42,207 nucleotides of DNA from Actinomycetota bacterium (GTDB lineage Bacteria; Actinomycetota; Actinomycetes; Nanopelagicales; Nanopelagicaceae). The notes beneath the pieces were generated by a model, which worked only from the letters and a program-made list of their open reading frames with translations, was not told the origin of the DNA and searched no databases. The position numbers and the translations under genes were made by a program. The stretch covers positions 1 through 42,207 of the forward strand of contig JAPLAW010000010.1 in the NCBI GenBank assembly GCA_026393075.1, given 5' to 3'. Shown here in pieces: positions 28,727 to 38,817 of the stretch; within the stretch, counting starts at the first letter, position 1; the number at the start of each line of letters is the position of its first letter.

Positions 28727-29886
28727 TTAAGAAGATTTTAGATAAAACTCTTCTTCCGCTATTTGCCTTTCTGCTCGCACTCTTCGTAGGTGGACTCGTA
28801 ATCGGCTTTACTGACAATAAAGTGCTAGCCAAGATTTCATCACCAATTGAATTTCTAAAGATTCTAGGTAGCACAGTTGGAAATGCCTATTTAGCTCTAT
28901 TCCAAGGCGCGATCTATGATCCTAATTTGGCTGAAGGCAAAAGCTTCATGGCTGGTTTCTATCCATTAAGTGAAACTATGGTTGCTACAGCGCCATTGAT
29001 TCTCTGTGGTCTCTCCGTTGCCCTGGCTTTTAAATCAGGGCTATTTAATATTGGCGCACAAGGTCAATTTATTTTTGGCGCAATTGGTGCCTCATATATT
29101 GGCTTTAAGTACGAAATGCCGATGGTTATGCACATTCTGGTGGCAACTCTTGCTGGCCTTATTCTGGCTGCGCTTTGGGGTGGCATTGTTGGATTGCTTA
29201 AAGCAAAAACCGGTGCGCATGAAGTAATTGTGACCATCATGCTTAACTACATCGCGGCAAAATTCTTACTTTTCCTATTAAGTACTAAGTATTTCTTGCG
29301 CCCAGGGCGTCTTGATCCGATTGCGCCATCTGTTAAAGAGAGCGCAATGCTGCCCGGTTTATTTGGGGTTGATTACCGAGTAAATATTGGAATCTTTATC
29401 GCACTTGGCGCAGCTGTATTTATTTGGTGGTTGTTAAACCGCAGCATTATTGGCTTTAGATTCCGTGCCGTAGGTGCGAATTCGAGTGCAGCGCGAACTG
29501 CAGGTATCTCAGTTTCGGCTGCGATGATTGCAACTATGGCCATTTCTGGTGCCCTTGCTGGCATGGGCGGCGCAATTCATACATTGGGAAATCAATATGA
29601 ATTAACAGACACAGTTGCCGCCTCCTTTGGTTTCGACGCGATCACCGTTGCATTACTTGGTCGTGGAACGCCGCTTGGCGTTGTTTTAGCTTCCTTCTTA
29701 TTTGCCGGTCTTCGTGTTGGCGGCCAAACTATGCAGGCAAATGTGGGCGTACCAGTTGAGATTGTGTTGGTAATTCAAGCGCTGGTAGTTCTCTTTATCG
29801 CAGCTCCTGATCTAGTAAAACGCATATTTAGATTGCGAAATCTGCAAGAAGCATCGGCAATGGCGTCTAAGGGATGGAACGGGTAA
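28723..29886 (+). CDS. nupB: Nucleoside ABC importer permease 1
   Basis: The 387-residue integral membrane protein of the branched-chain/BPD_transp_2 type has about ten hydrophobic segments, the first at 12-31. SGLFNIGAQGQFIFGAIGA (residues 105-123) is the characteristic family motif, followed by a cytoplasmic coupling segment AKTGAHEVIVTIMLNYIA. It pairs with the next gene to form a heterodimeric channel, as in YufPQ/NupBC systems. It overlaps both neighbours, so ATPase and permeases are co-transcribed. Confidence 0.9.
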   Translation: MIKKILDKTLLPLFAFLLALFVGGLVIGFTDNKVLAKISSPIEFLKILGSTVGNAYLALFQGAIYDPNLAEGKSFMAGFYPLSETMVATAPLILCGLSVALAFKSGLFNIGAQGQFIFGAIGASYIGFKYEMPMVMHILVATLAGLILAALWGGIVGLLKAKTGAHEVIVTIMLNYIAAKFLLFLLSTKYFLRPGRLDPIAPSVKESAMLPGLFGVDYRVNIGIFIALGAAVFIWWLLNRSIIGFRFRAVGANSSAARTAGISVSAAMIATMAISGALAGMGGAIHTLGNQYELTDTVAASFGFDAITVALLGRGTPLGVVLASFLFAGLRVGGQTMQANVGVPVEIVLVIQALVVLFIAAPDLVKRIFRLRNLQEASAMASKGWNG

Positions 29887-31154
29887 TGGCGAGCCAATCA
29901 ACAATCTCCCGCGAAGCTAAGCGCAAACTCAATGGCATTTATGCAATGGCAATTGCTAGCATTTTCTCAATTGTGGTATTTGCATACTTGCCGAAAGTTA
30001 GTGGCGATGTAACGTACAGTTTTGTTCTCGATAAAGAGTGGGTATTAATTCAACAATTGGTGATTGATTCTAGAGTTGGCGCATACGCATTTTCGATCCT
30101 CTCCATTGTATTTACCGCGCTGGCATATTATTTATTCCGCCAAGGTAAAAAACATGGAATTGCAATCTTTGGATTTTCCATCGGATTCTTCATGGCATTT
30201 CTCTGCTGGGCTTCTGCCGGCGACTTCGTGCCATTTACTGGATTGCTCCAAGGTGGCTTGATTCTCGCAGTTCCACTAATTTACGGCTCACTTGCTGGCC
30301 TAGTTTGCGAAAGATCTGGTGTAATTAATATTGCTATCGAAGGCCAACTACTAGGCAGTGCTTTTGTCGCCGGGGTTGTCGGAAGCCTTTTACAGAATGC
30401 TTGGTATGGATTATTGGTAGCACCTTTCGCCGGAGCGTTAATTTCACTGCTATTGGCGGTCTTTGCCATTAAGTACCGCATCGATCAAGTGATTCTAGGC
30501 TTCGTGATCAACGTACTAATAATTGGCTTAACTAGCTTTGCAGCGCAACGATTCTTACGTGAGGATGCAGAAAAGTGGAATGAGTCACCGATTCTGCAAC
30601 CAATTAATATTCCAATTCTTTCTAAACTGCCGATCATTGGCCCGATGTTCTTCTCGCAGACCATAATCATCTATTTGCTCTATGTAATTATCGTAGTTAC
30701 TCAGATCGCACTCTTTAAGAGCAAGTGGGGGCTACGCATGCGCTCGGTAGGTGAGCTTCCAGTAGCAGCCGAAAGCGTCGGTATTGATGTTAATAAAGTT
30801 CGCTTCCGTAACGTAATAATTGCGGGTGCAATCGCTGGTTTCGGTGGCGCTTACTTTACCGTCGGTTCTGTTGGTTCCTTCAGCCGCGAGATGACTGCCG
30901 GAATGGGCTTTATCGCACTCGCTGCTCTGATCTTCGGTCGCTGGACGCCGCTCGGTGCACTTTCAGCTGCGTTGGTATTCGGATTTGCTGATCAATTACG
31001 CAGCGTGCTTTCAATTGCTGGCACACCAATTCCATCTGCATTCATGATGATGGTTCCATACATCGCAACCATCATTGCCGTTTCTGGTTTCGTTGGCCGA
31101 GTGCGCGCACCTGCGGCAGATGGAATTCCATATCAGCGCGGCGGTTCTCACTAA
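29886..31154 (+). CDS. nupC: Nucleoside ABC importer permease 2
   Basis: The 422-residue membrane protein has two N-terminal extra helices and then the same permease core, marked by ERSGVINIAIEGQLLGSAF and KYRIDQVILGFVINVLI. The ATG at 29886 (TAATG junction with permease 1) is preferred; an in-frame ATG at 29874 lies directly against AAGGG with no spacing. The gene completes the importer set and its stop shares one base with cdd. Confidence 0.88.
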   Translation: MASQSTISREAKRKLNGIYAMAIASIFSIVVFAYLPKVSGDVTYSFVLDKEWVLIQQLVIDSRVGAYAFSILSIVFTALAYYLFRQGKKHGIAIFGFSIGFFMAFLCWASAGDFVPFTGLLQGGLILAVPLIYGSLAGLVCERSGVINIAIEGQLLGSAFVAGVVGSLLQNAWYGLLVAPFAGALISLLLAVFAIKYRIDQVILGFVINVLIIGLTSFAAQRFLREDAEKWNESPILQPINIPILSKLPIIGPMFFSQTIIIYLLYVIIVVTQIALFKSKWGLRMRSVGELPVAAESVGIDVNKVRFRNVIIAGAIAGFGGAYFTVGSVGSFSREMTAGMGFIALAALIFGRWTPLGALSAALVFGFADQLRSVLSIAGTPIPSAFMMMVPYIATIIAVSGFVGRVRAPAADGIPYQRGGSH

Positions 31155-31555
31155 TGCCGCAAATAGATTGGCAGCTGCTCGAAAAAACTGCAATTGCTGC
31201 AATGGAGACTGCTTACGCGCCTTATTCTAAGTTTCCAGTCGGTGTCGCAGCCCTGGTCGATGATGGTCGCATAATTTCTGGCTGCAATGTGGAGAATGCT
31301 TCTTATGGCCTGACACTTTGCGCGGAATGTGGTTTGGTTTCAAATTTAATTCTCTCTGGCGGCGGGCGCTTAGTCGCCTTTCTGTGCGTGGATTTGAATA
31401 AGAATTACTTAATGCCATGTGGTCGCTGTCGTCAGCTGCTACAAGAACATGGTGGCAGTAAATTGGAGATGATGACCGACCAGGGAATCAAGCCACTAGC
31501 TGAACTATTACCTTGGGCTTTTGGCCCAGAAGAGATGGAAAAACGCCTTGATTGA
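31154..31555 (+). CDS. cdd: Cytidine deaminase
   Basis: The 133-residue small tetrameric-type cytidine deaminase has the zinc and catalytic motif CAE (residues 56-58) and PCGRC with C89 and C92, giving three cysteine zinc ligands. It converts cytidine and deoxycytidine to uridine and deoxyuridine after import. It follows permease 2 at a TAATG junction and overlaps deoA. Confidence 0.95.
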   Translation: MPQIDWQLLEKTAIAAMETAYAPYSKFPVGVAALVDDGRIISGCNVENASYGLTLCAECGLVSNLILSGGGRLVAFLCVDLNKNYLMPCGRCRQLLQEHGGSKLEMMTDQGIKPLAELLPWAFGPEEMEKRLD

Positions 31556-32837
31556 ACCCTTTGCTGCCGTTGAAATTATTTCAGCTAAGCGCGATCGAAA
31601 TGAATTAACCGATACTCAAATTGATTGGGTGATCTCGGCATATACGCGCGGAGTAGTAGCTGATGAACAAATGTCGGCACTCTTAATGGCAATTTTATTA
31701 AATGGTATGAACACTCGTGAAATCAGCCGTTGGACAAATGCCATGATTAATAGCGGTGAGCGCATGAATTGGTCAAAGTTAGATCGGCCAACTGCGGATA
31801 AACATTCAACTGGTGGCGTTGGCGACAAAATAACATTGCCACTGGCTCCGCTAGTTGCAGCATGTGGTGGCGCAGTTCCACAACTTTCGGGTCGCGGCCT
31901 TGGCCATACCGGAGGCACGCTAGATAAGCTCGAATCGATACCAGGTTGGCGTGCTGAATTAAGCAATGATGAAATGCTGAAAGTATTGCAAGATTGCGGC
32001 GCCGTTATTTGTGCCGCAGGTGCTGGTTTGGCACCAGCAGATAAGAAACTTTACGCGTTGCGCGATGTAACAGCGACAGTTGAAGCTATTCCGTTAATTG
32101 CCTCATCGATCATGAGTAAGAAAATTGCCGAAGGCACTTCAGCGCTAGTGCTGGATGTTAAAACTGGCAGTGGTGCATTCATGAGTGATCCTAAAAAAGC
32201 AGCCGAACTTGCCCGCACGATGGTGGCACTGGGTACTGCAGCCGGAGTTAAAACTCGCGCGCTTGTTACTGCTATGGATGTTCCGCTTGGTTTAACTGCT
32301 GGAAACGCACTTGAAGTTCGCGAATCCGTTGAAGTATTAGCTGGCGGCGGCCCTGCTGATGTGGTTGAACTTACAATTTTGTTAGCTCGCGAAATGATTG
32401 ATGCTGCTGGCATCGTTGGCAAGGATCCAGCTGATGCGCTGCGCGATGGCAGCGCGATGGATCATTGGCGACGCATGATCAGTGCACAAGGTGGCAATCC
32501 TGATACAGCGCTACCTGTTGCAAAAGAGAGTCATCAGATTCTGGCAACTAATAGCGGCACTATGACTGCAATGGATGCAATGAAAGTTGGCGTAGCCGCA
32601 TGGCGATTAGGTGCTGGTCGTTCGCGCCAAGGCGAAAAGGTGCAAGCGGGTGCCGGTGTTGAATTACATGCCAAGCCAGGGGATTATGTGAAGCAAGGTT
32701 CACCGATCATGACGCTATTTACCGATGAACCAGCTCGTTTTGAGCGTGCGTTAGAGGTTTTAACAGGTGCTGTCATAATTGTTGAAGGCGGCATCGTTGA
32801 TCGCATGCCATTAGTTCTAGAGCGGATTGAAGCATGA
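31548..32837 (+). CDS. deoA: Thymidine/pyrimidine-nucleoside phosphorylase
   Basis: The 429-residue enzyme splits thymidine or (deoxy)uridine with phosphate into base and (deoxy)ribose 1-phosphate. It carries the family motif [22 protein letters not shown] and [17 protein letters not shown], with a C-terminal PYNP domain ([17 protein letters not shown]). The start was placed at TTG 31548, overlapping cdd by 8 bases, because homologues begin about nine residues before the AVEII-like helix. A TTG at 31521 is possible but would overlap cdd by 35 bases. The stop overlaps add by ATGA. Confidence 0.93.
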   Translation: MIEPFAAVEIISAKRDRNELTDTQIDWVISAYTRGVVADEQMSALLMAILLNGMNTREISRWTNAMINSGERMNWSKLDRPTADKHSTGGVGDKITLPLAPLVAACGGAVPQLSGRGLGHTGGTLDKLESIPGWRAELSNDEMLKVLQDCGAVICAAGAGLAPADKKLYALRDVTATVEAIPLIASSIMSKKIAEGTSALVLDVKTGSGAFMSDPKKAAELARTMVALGTAAGVKTRALVTAMDVPLGLTAGNALEVRESVEVLAGGGPADVVELTILLAREMIDAAGIVGKDPADALRDGSAMDHWRRMISAQGGNPDTALPVAKESHQILATNSGTMTAMDAMKVGVAAWRLGAGRSRQGEKVQAGAGVELHAKPGDYVKQGSPIMTLFTDEPARFERALEVLTGAVIIVEGGIVDRMPLVLERIEA

Positions 32838-33931
32838 GTGATTTATTGAAGCGCCCAACGCCCGAGCAAGTTAAGCGCCTGCCTAAAGCACTTTTACACG
32901 ATCACTTAGATGGCGGACTACGCCCGCAAACAATTATTGATATCGCTAATGAAATTGGTTATGACGCTCTACCGACTAAAGATGCGGCCGAACTAGCAAT
33001 CTGGTTCCGCGAATCTTGTGACTCTGGTTCGTTAATTCGTTACCTGGAAACTTTTGGCCACACAATTGCGGTTATGCAGCGTCGCGAGGATATTGTGCGC
33101 GTTGCTCGCGAATGTGCCATTGATTTAGCTCGTGATGGTGTCGTATATGCCGAAGTACGTGGTGCCCCTGAGTTATTCGTTGAAAAAGGTCTATCTCTCT
33201 CGCAGGTAATCGAAGCAACGCTTGAAGGTTATCGATTAGGTGAAGCTGATGCTAAGGGCGAAGGTTTCCAGATTCGAGTTGTGTCATTACTTTGCGGAAT
33301 GCGTCAAAACAAAAGATCTCAGGAAGTTGCTGAATTAGTTGTTAAATATCGCGATCAAGGTGTTGTTGGCTTCGATATTGCTGGGCCAGAAGATGGCTTT
33401 CCACCAAGTGATCAGCTAGAAACTTTTGAATACTTACGTGGCGAGAATGCGCACTTCACAATTCATGCTGGTGAAGCTTATGGACTGCCTTCGATCTGGG
33501 AAGCTATTCAACTTTGTGGTGCCGAGCGCCTTGGTCATGGTGTGCGAATTATTGATGATGTTGATTTCAGTAGCGGGCAAGCCAAATTAGGTCGCTTAGC
33601 TTCATATGTGCGCGATCGTCGAGTACCACTAGAAATGTGCCCAACTTCTAACTTGCAAACTGGTGCCGCAGCATCGATTAAGGAACATCCAATCGGGGCG
33701 TTAGCGAAGTTGCGTTTTCGGGTAACTGTAAATACCGACAATCGATTAATGAGTGATACGTCAATGACTCACGAGATGAATGAGTTAGTAAACGCCTTTG
33801 ACTGGAATTTCCTAGATCTACAACGCGTCACAATTAATGCCCTAAAGAGTGCATTTATCCCATTCGAGGAGCGCTTAGCGATCATCGAAAAGGTAGTTAA
33901 ACCAGCGTATTTAGCCGTTTCTGCAGAATAA
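32834..33931 (+). CDS. add: Adenosine deaminase
   Basis: The 365-residue metal-dependent hydrolase has H-D-H-L-D-G (H22, H24) for zinc, the HAGEAYG motif, GHGVRI and [10 protein letters not shown] with the metal and catalytic aspartates. It turns adenosine and deoxyadenosine into inosines, which PunA can phosphorolyse. It is the last gene of the plus-strand nucleoside operon. Its stop codon directly abuts the stop of the convergent ALDH-like gene, with no terminator between them. Confidence 0.94.
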   Translation: MSDLLKRPTPEQVKRLPKALLHDHLDGGLRPQTIIDIANEIGYDALPTKDAAELAIWFRESCDSGSLIRYLETFGHTIAVMQRREDIVRVARECAIDLARDGVVYAEVRGAPELFVEKGLSLSQVIEATLEGYRLGEADAKGEGFQIRVVSLLCGMRQNKRSQEVAELVVKYRDQGVVGFDIAGPEDGFPPSDQLETFEYLRGENAHFTIHAGEAYGLPSIWEAIQLCGAERLGHGVRIIDDVDFSSGQAKLGRLASYVRDRRVPLEMCPTSNLQTGAAASIKEHPIGALAKLRFRVTVNTDNRLMSDTSMTHEMNELVNAFDWNFLDLQRVTINALKSAFIPFEERLAIIEKVVKPAYLAVSAE

Positions 33932-34777
33932 CTAATTACCGATCGGATGCCAGACGGTCTTGGCTTCCATGAAAGCCAGTATCCGACCAGGTTCGTTTAA
34001 TTCAGTAAATGTTGAGATGCGCTTTAAGTTCTCTACACCAGCTTCTTTGATTGCGCCATGTTGATCAATTGGTAGCCCGGATATATCTAAACCATCGATA
34101 TCCATATGCGAGGCAAACCAAGGCGCTAATTCACTTTGTTGGCCAGAGAGAATATTTAACACGCCATGTGGCAAATCACTTGTTGCAACTACTTCGGCAA
34201 AGCTGATCGCTGATAGGGGAGCAGTGCTCGAAGCAAGTGCAACTGCGGTATTTCCCGAAACTAAAATTGGAGCTACCGCTGCAACAAAGCCAAGTAACGG
34301 TTTATCAATTGTTGCAATCGCACCTACTACACCTAGTGCTTCAGGTACTGTGAAGTTATAGAAAGGACCAGAAACTGGATTCGTAGAACCAGCTAGGGAT
34401 GGCAACTTGTCACTCCAGCCGGCATACCAAACTAATAAATCAACCGAGTCGCTAACTTCTTGCAATGATTCTTTTGCAGATGTGCCAGTTTGCAATGAAA
34501 TTTCTTGAGCAAACTGATCGCTGCGGCCTTCGAGCATCTCAGCAATTCGATACATAATCTGACCACGGTTAAAGGCAGTTGCTTTCGCCCAACCAGGTTG
34601 TGCTGTACGTGCTGCAACGACTGCATCACGTAAATCTTTTCGAGAAGCTAAACAAGCATTAGCTAAGAACTCACCTTTATTGCTGGTGATCTCAAAAGAG
34701 CGACCAGATTCAGTGCGCGGAAATGCGCCATTGATATAGAGCTTGTAAGTTTTCATAACTTCTAGGCGACCGCTCAT
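33932..34777 (-). CDS. Truncated ALDH-fold protein without catalytic cysteine (ALDH16 second-domain-like)
   Basis: The 281-residue protein follows the N-terminal two-thirds of the aldehyde dehydrogenase fold (YINGAFPRTESGRSFEI, a SDKLPSLAG-like segment, then VVGAIATIDKPLLGFVAAVAP in place of the usual IIPWNFP region). It lacks both the ELGGK glutamate motif and a GQxC cysteine. It overlaps the full-length ALDH gene upstream (ATGA). ALDH16 enzymes combine one complete and one non-catalytic ALDH domain in a single chain; this looks like the same pair on two genes. It is not an obvious pseudogene: the frame is open, coupled and compact. Role as a structural partner is inferred. Confidence 0.8.
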   Translation of the reverse strand: MSGRLEVMKTYKLYINGAFPRTESGRSFEITSNKGEFLANACLASRKDLRDAVVAARTAQPGWAKATAFNRGQIMYRIAEMLEGRSDQFAQEISLQTGTSAKESLQEVSDSVDLLVWYAGWSDKLPSLAGSTNPVSGPFYNFTVPEALGVVGAIATIDKPLLGFVAAVAPILVSGNTAVALASSTAPLSAISFAEVVATSDLPHGVLNILSGQQSELAPWFASHMDIDGLDISGLPIDQHGAIKEAGVENLKRISTFTELNEPGRILAFMEAKTVWHPIGN

Positions 34778-36210
34778 TTTGCTGATCCCTTCAAGTAAGC
34801 GCTAAGGCCATGTCGACCACCTTCGCGACCCCAACCAGATTCTTTGTATCCGCCAAATGGGCTAGCCGGATCAAATTTATTAAAGGTATTTGCCCAGATC
34901 ACACCAGCGCGCAGTTGCTGAGTAGCCCAGAGAATGTTTGAACCTTTCTCACTCCAAATGCCTGCAGAGAGCCCAAATGGCGTGTTATTAGCCTTTTCGA
35001 TGGCCTCTGCGGGGGTGCGGAAAGTTAAAACCGAGAGCACGGGACCGAAGATTTCTTCACGCGCTATGCGATGGGCTTGAGTAACACCAGTAAATATTGT
35101 TGGCGCAAACCAGAAACCATTTTCCGGAAGTGCGCAATTAGCGCTCCAGCGACCAGCACCTTCAGCCTCACCGGCAGCGGTCAACTCACGAATCTTTGCC
35201 AATTGTTCAGCTGAGTTGATCGCACCTAAATCGGTGTTCTTATCGAGTGGATCACCAACGCGGATTTTATCCATACGGCGCTTTAACTTTTCCAATACTT
35301 CATCGGCGATACTCTCTTGCAGAATCAACCGGGAACCAGCACAGCAGACATGGCCTTGGTTAAAGAAGATGCCATTAACAATTCCTTCAACGGTCTCATC
35401 AATTGCCGCATCACCAAAGACGATATTGGCACCTTTGCCACCAAGTTCGAGCGTTAAGGATTTATTGGTTGGGGCTACGGCGCGAGCAATTAACTTGCCA
35501 ACTTCGGTTGAACCAGTAAATGCAATCTTGTCGATGCCAGGGTGATTAACAATTGCAGATCCTGTGCTGCCATCACCAGTAACAATGTTTACCACGCCAT
35601 CTGGTAATCCAGCTTGCTGACAAACTTGGGCAAATAGCAATGCGGTTAAGGAAGTTGTTTCGGCCGGCTTTAAAACTACCGTGTTACCTGTGGCAAGTGC
35701 CGGTGCAACTTTCCAGGCCAACATAAGCAGTGGGAAGTTCCAGGGAATAATTTGCCCCACCACGCCATGTGGGGCAGTAGTGGTTTCAACACCGGCGTAT
35801 TCAAGTTTGTCAGCCCAGCCAGCGTGATAGAAAAAGTGGGCCGCAGATAGCGGAACATCTACATCGCGAGATTCTCGGATTGGCTTACCGTTATCTAACG
35901 TTTCAAGAACAGCAAATTCACGTGCTCGTTCTTGCATGATGCGAGCAATGCGGAACAAGTATTTTCCGCGTTCGCGGCCAGATAACTTTGACCAGCTCTT
36001 ATCGAAGGCGTTTCGCGCTGCTTTCACAGCAGCATCAACATCTGCAGCGGTTCCGAGTGCGATTCGGCTTAGAACTTCTTCAGTGGCGGGATTTATGGTG
36101 TTGAAGTGAGCTGAACCGTTAACCCACTTACCGTTAATGAAATGGCCATATTCGGGATCAATTTTTACTACCGAACGGGATTCCGGAGCTGCTGCGTATT
36201 CGAAGTTCAT
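34774..36210 (-). CDS. NAD(P)-dependent aldehyde dehydrogenase
   Basis: This full-length 478-residue aldehyde dehydrogenase has IIPWNFPLLMLAWKVAPAL, KPAETTSL, the cofactor motif FTGSTEVGK, the general base E255 in LELGGKGAN and the nucleophile C289 in FFNQGHVCCAG. It lies 13 bases after deoC in the same direction, so acetaldehyde from deoxyribose 5-phosphate cleavage is the likely substrate, giving acetate. It is followed by the truncated ALDH partner with a 4-base overlap. Substrate is inferred from context. Confidence 0.92.
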   Translation of the reverse strand: MNFEYAAAPESRSVVKIDPEYGHFINGKWVNGSAHFNTINPATEEVLSRIALGTAADVDAAVKAARNAFDKSWSKLSGRERGKYLFRIARIMQERAREFAVLETLDNGKPIRESRDVDVPLSAAHFFYHAGWADKLEYAGVETTTAPHGVVGQIIPWNFPLLMLAWKVAPALATGNTVVLKPAETTSLTALLFAQVCQQAGLPDGVVNIVTGDGSTGSAIVNHPGIDKIAFTGSTEVGKLIARAVAPTNKSLTLELGGKGANIVFGDAAIDETVEGIVNGIFFNQGHVCCAGSRLILQESIADEVLEKLKRRMDKIRVGDPLDKNTDLGAINSAEQLAKIRELTAAGEAEGAGRWSANCALPENGFWFAPTIFTGVTQAHRIAREEIFGPVLSVLTFRTPAEAIEKANNTPFGLSAGIWSEKGSNILWATQQLRAGVIWANTFNKFDPASPFGGYKESGWGREGGRHGLSAYLKGSAK

Positions 36211-36223
36211 TTGATTAGCCTCG

Positions 36224-37171
36224 TTAGTCGATCGTTACGTAGTTAGGGCTAGCGTAATAGCCATCGGACATTTTCATGCGTTGCATAAGCAGATCATTTA
36301 GCAAGGCGCTAGCACCAATGCGAAATAGTGAAGGATTTAGCCATTCTGGACCAGCAGTTTCATTTACTAGAACCAGTTGCTTGATGGCATCTTTAGTTGT
36401 GCGAATGCCACCGGCTGGCTTTACCCCAATTCGCACTTTGGTTAGATCGTAAAAATCACGAACTGCTTCGAGCATAACTAGCACTACTGGTGCAGTCGCA
36501 GCTGGGGCAACTTTACCAGTTGAAGTTTTAATAAAATCAGCGCCTGCCAGCATTGCTAAGTATGAAGCTTTGCGAACATTATCCAAAGTGACTAACTCAC
36601 CAGTTTCTAGAATTACCTTTAGATGGGCACGATCTCTGCAAACTTCTCGGATGGCCACAATCTCTTCGAATACCTCAATTAAACGACCACTTAAAAAAGC
36701 ACCACGATCGATCACCATATCAATTTCCGCAGCCCCGGCAATAATTGCATCTTCGGTGTCTTGCAATTTAACTGCCATCGAAGCGCGACCTGATGGAAAC
36801 GCAGTTGAAACAGCGGCGACTGGTAAATCATGTGCGCCGATTGAATCTAAATGTTGTCGGGCAATACCAACCATGTCGTTATAGACACAGACTGCGCCAA
36901 CACGGGGCACGGTTAAATCATTAGGGTCTGGACGAAATGCTTTAGAACAAAGCGCCTGCACTTTGCCTGGCGTATCGGCACCTTCGAGAGTTGTTAAATC
37001 AACCATCGATATTGCGGTATCAATTGCCCAAGCTTTACTCGTGGTTTTAATGCTGCGAGTGGCCAACATTGCAGCTCGAGCTTCAGCGCCAACTTGATCG
37101 ACGCCAGGAAGCTGCTTTAAATAGTTGCGGAGCGAAGAATCACTGCCATCGACGAGGCCATAGAAGCTCAT
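36224..37171 (-). CDS. deoC: Deoxyribose-phosphate aldolase
   Basis: The 315-residue class I aldolase cleaves 2-deoxyribose 5-phosphate to glyceraldehyde 3-phosphate and acetaldehyde. The Schiff-base lysine is K215 in ADFIKTSTGK and the assisting lysine K251 in GVKPAGGIRT; AEIDMVIDRG is also conserved. It is longer than E. coli DeoC because of an N-terminal extension of roughly 45 residues, common in the larger DeoC group. It sits between the phosphomutase and ALDH genes, matching the pathway order. Confidence 0.95.
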   Translation of the reverse strand: MSFYGLVDGSDSSLRNYLKQLPGVDQVGAEARAAMLATRSIKTTSKAWAIDTAISMVDLTTLEGADTPGKVQALCSKAFRPDPNDLTVPRVGAVCVYNDMVGIARQHLDSIGAHDLPVAAVSTAFPSGRASMAVKLQDTEDAIIAGAAEIDMVIDRGAFLSGRLIEVFEEIVAIREVCRDRAHLKVILETGELVTLDNVRKASYLAMLAGADFIKTSTGKVAPAATAPVVLVMLEAVRDFYDLTKVRIGVKPAGGIRTTKDAIKQLVLVNETAGPEWLNPSLFRIGASALLNDLLMQRMKMSDGYYASPNYVTID

Positions 37172-37190
37172 GGGGCTGCGCCTTTCGCTG

Positions 37191-38813
37191 TTAATTGAGT
37201 GTGAGTAACGCCTGCAAAGGTGATCTTAGTTCATCGAGGACCTTTTGGGCACTTTCCGAATCTGGCGCAATAACTTCGACGTAACACTTCATCTTTGCCT
37301 CAGTGCCACTAGGGCGAATAATTATCCGAATTCCACCAGCTAGCCAAATTCGTAACCCATCAGTTGGTGGCAAATCATTACTTGGTTTTTCTAGATCAAC
37401 AATGCTTTCAACTGCCCGGCCCGCAATTACTTGAGGCGGATTAGCCCGAAGTCCAGTCATCAACTTAGTTACATCGCTAAGTTGGTTTACCCGGATAGAT
37501 ATTTGTTCAGTTCCATGGAAACCATGGCGAGCCCATACTTCATTTAGCAAATCAAGAATTGTTTTATTTTGGCTCTTAAGATCAACGGCGATTTGAGCCA
37601 GCATCAGGGCTGCGGACAAGCCATCTTTATCATTAACGGTTTGGGCATCTACACAATAACCAAGTGCCTCTTCGTATCCAAAAGTTAAATTCGGAATCTT
37701 AGCTAAGTATTTAAATCCAGTTAGCGTTTCAGTGAAATCCAACTTGTAATGTTTAGCAATCTTGCTCAAAATTGAGGACGAGACAATTGAATTGGCCAGT
37801 ATTCCTGATTTGGTATTGCGGGCAATTGATTCACCTAAAACCACACCTAGTTCATCACCACGAAGCATGCGCCAACCAGTTTTTGGATCATTAATCGCTG
37901 CGGCACATCGATCTGCATCAGGATCGTTGGCAATTACTAAATCAGCGTCAAATGCTTTGGCAGTTTCTAGCGCTAAATCAATGGCGCCAGGTTCTTCCGG
38001 ATTTGGAAATGACACAGTTGGAAAATCTGGATCTGGATCAGCTTGTGCATCAACTAAAATTAGCGAGGCAAACCCTGCTTTATGAAATATCCGTTGTAAG
38101 GTTTTGGTGCCAACCCCATGCATCGCGGTGTAAACAATTTTTAGATCAGCCGGCCTTGGCCCTAAGAGCGCAGTGCGCGAGGTGTATTTATGAACTATTT
38201 CTTCATCCAATACTTCCCAATTTGTGCCACGTGGCTGAGATTTAAGCGAAGTTACTAGATCAATCTGGTCTGAAATGGATTTATCGGTTGGTGTAATTAT
38301 CTGGCTACCGCGATATTCAATGCCATCAACTGTGCCACCGAGATAAACCTTGTAGCCGTTATCTTGAGGTGGGTTATGGCTGGCAGTCACCATTACGCCG
38401 ACATCGACGCCTAATTCGTTAACCGCAAACGCTAAAACTGGCGTTGGTAGCGGACGGGGCAATACATAAACTTTCATGCCAGCACCACTAAAGATCTCAG
38501 CACTAGTTTGAGTGAAATACTCTGAACCATGGCGAGCATCGCGACCAATAACAACGCTAGTTAGGCCGCGCTCTTTCATATAGGCAACGAGGCCAGCTGC
38601 GGTACGACCAACTACTGCATTGTTCATGCACGAAGGACCAGGGCCTATTGGGCCACGTAATCCAGCAGTTCCAAATTGTAAGAAGCCGTTGAAATATCTA
38701 CGAAGTTCTACTTCGTTGCCGGCAGCTAGCAAAGATTGTAATTGTGAAGCCGTTTTTGGATCTGGGTCATCAGCAATCCAGGCCGAAACTTCGGTAGCTA
38801 ATTTCTGATCCAT
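37191..38813 (-). CDS. pmmB: Alpha-phosphohexomutase family enzyme, probable phosphopentomutase
   Basis: The 540-residue protein has all four active-site loops: FGTAGLRG, the phosphoserine loop VTASHNPPQDNGYK, the metal loop NDPDADR, the sugar loop GYEEALGYCVD and the phosphate loop RPSGTEAKMK. The GYEEA-G-type sugar loop resembles the PGM2/phosphopentomutase group rather than classical phosphomannomutases. It stands between punA and deoC where a phosphopentomutase is needed and no deoB is in the window, so converting (deoxy)ribose 1-phosphate to the 5-phosphate is the likely role. The mycobacterial neighbour of the PNP gene is annotated pmmB. Hexose activity cannot be excluded. Confidence 0.88.
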   Translation of the reverse strand: MDQKLATEVSAWIADDPDPKTASQLQSLLAAGNEVELRRYFNGFLQFGTAGLRGPIGPGPSCMNNAVVGRTAAGLVAYMKERGLTSVVIGRDARHGSEYFTQTSAEIFSGAGMKVYVLPRPLPTPVLAFAVNELGVDVGVMVTASHNPPQDNGYKVYLGGTVDGIEYRGSQIITPTDKSISDQIDLVTSLKSQPRGTNWEVLDEEIVHKYTSRTALLGPRPADLKIVYTAMHGVGTKTLQRIFHKAGFASLILVDAQADPDPDFPTVSFPNPEEPGAIDLALETAKAFDADLVIANDPDADRCAAAINDPKTGWRMLRGDELGVVLGESIARNTKSGILANSIVSSSILSKIAKHYKLDFTETLTGFKYLAKIPNLTFGYEEALGYCVDAQTVNDKDGLSAALMLAQIAVDLKSQNKTILDLLNEVWARHGFHGTEQISIRVNQLSDVTKLMTGLRANPPQVIAGRAVESIVDLEKPSNDLPPTDGLRIWLAGGIRIIIRPSGTEAKMKCYVEVIAPDSESAQKVLDELRSPLQALLTLN

Positions 38814-38817
38814 GTAC

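Noticed and set aside
33932-34777. Truncated ALDH as a decaying pseudogene
   Set aside because: The frame is intact, translationally coupled and compact, and a non-catalytic second ALDH domain is known from ALDH16 proteins.
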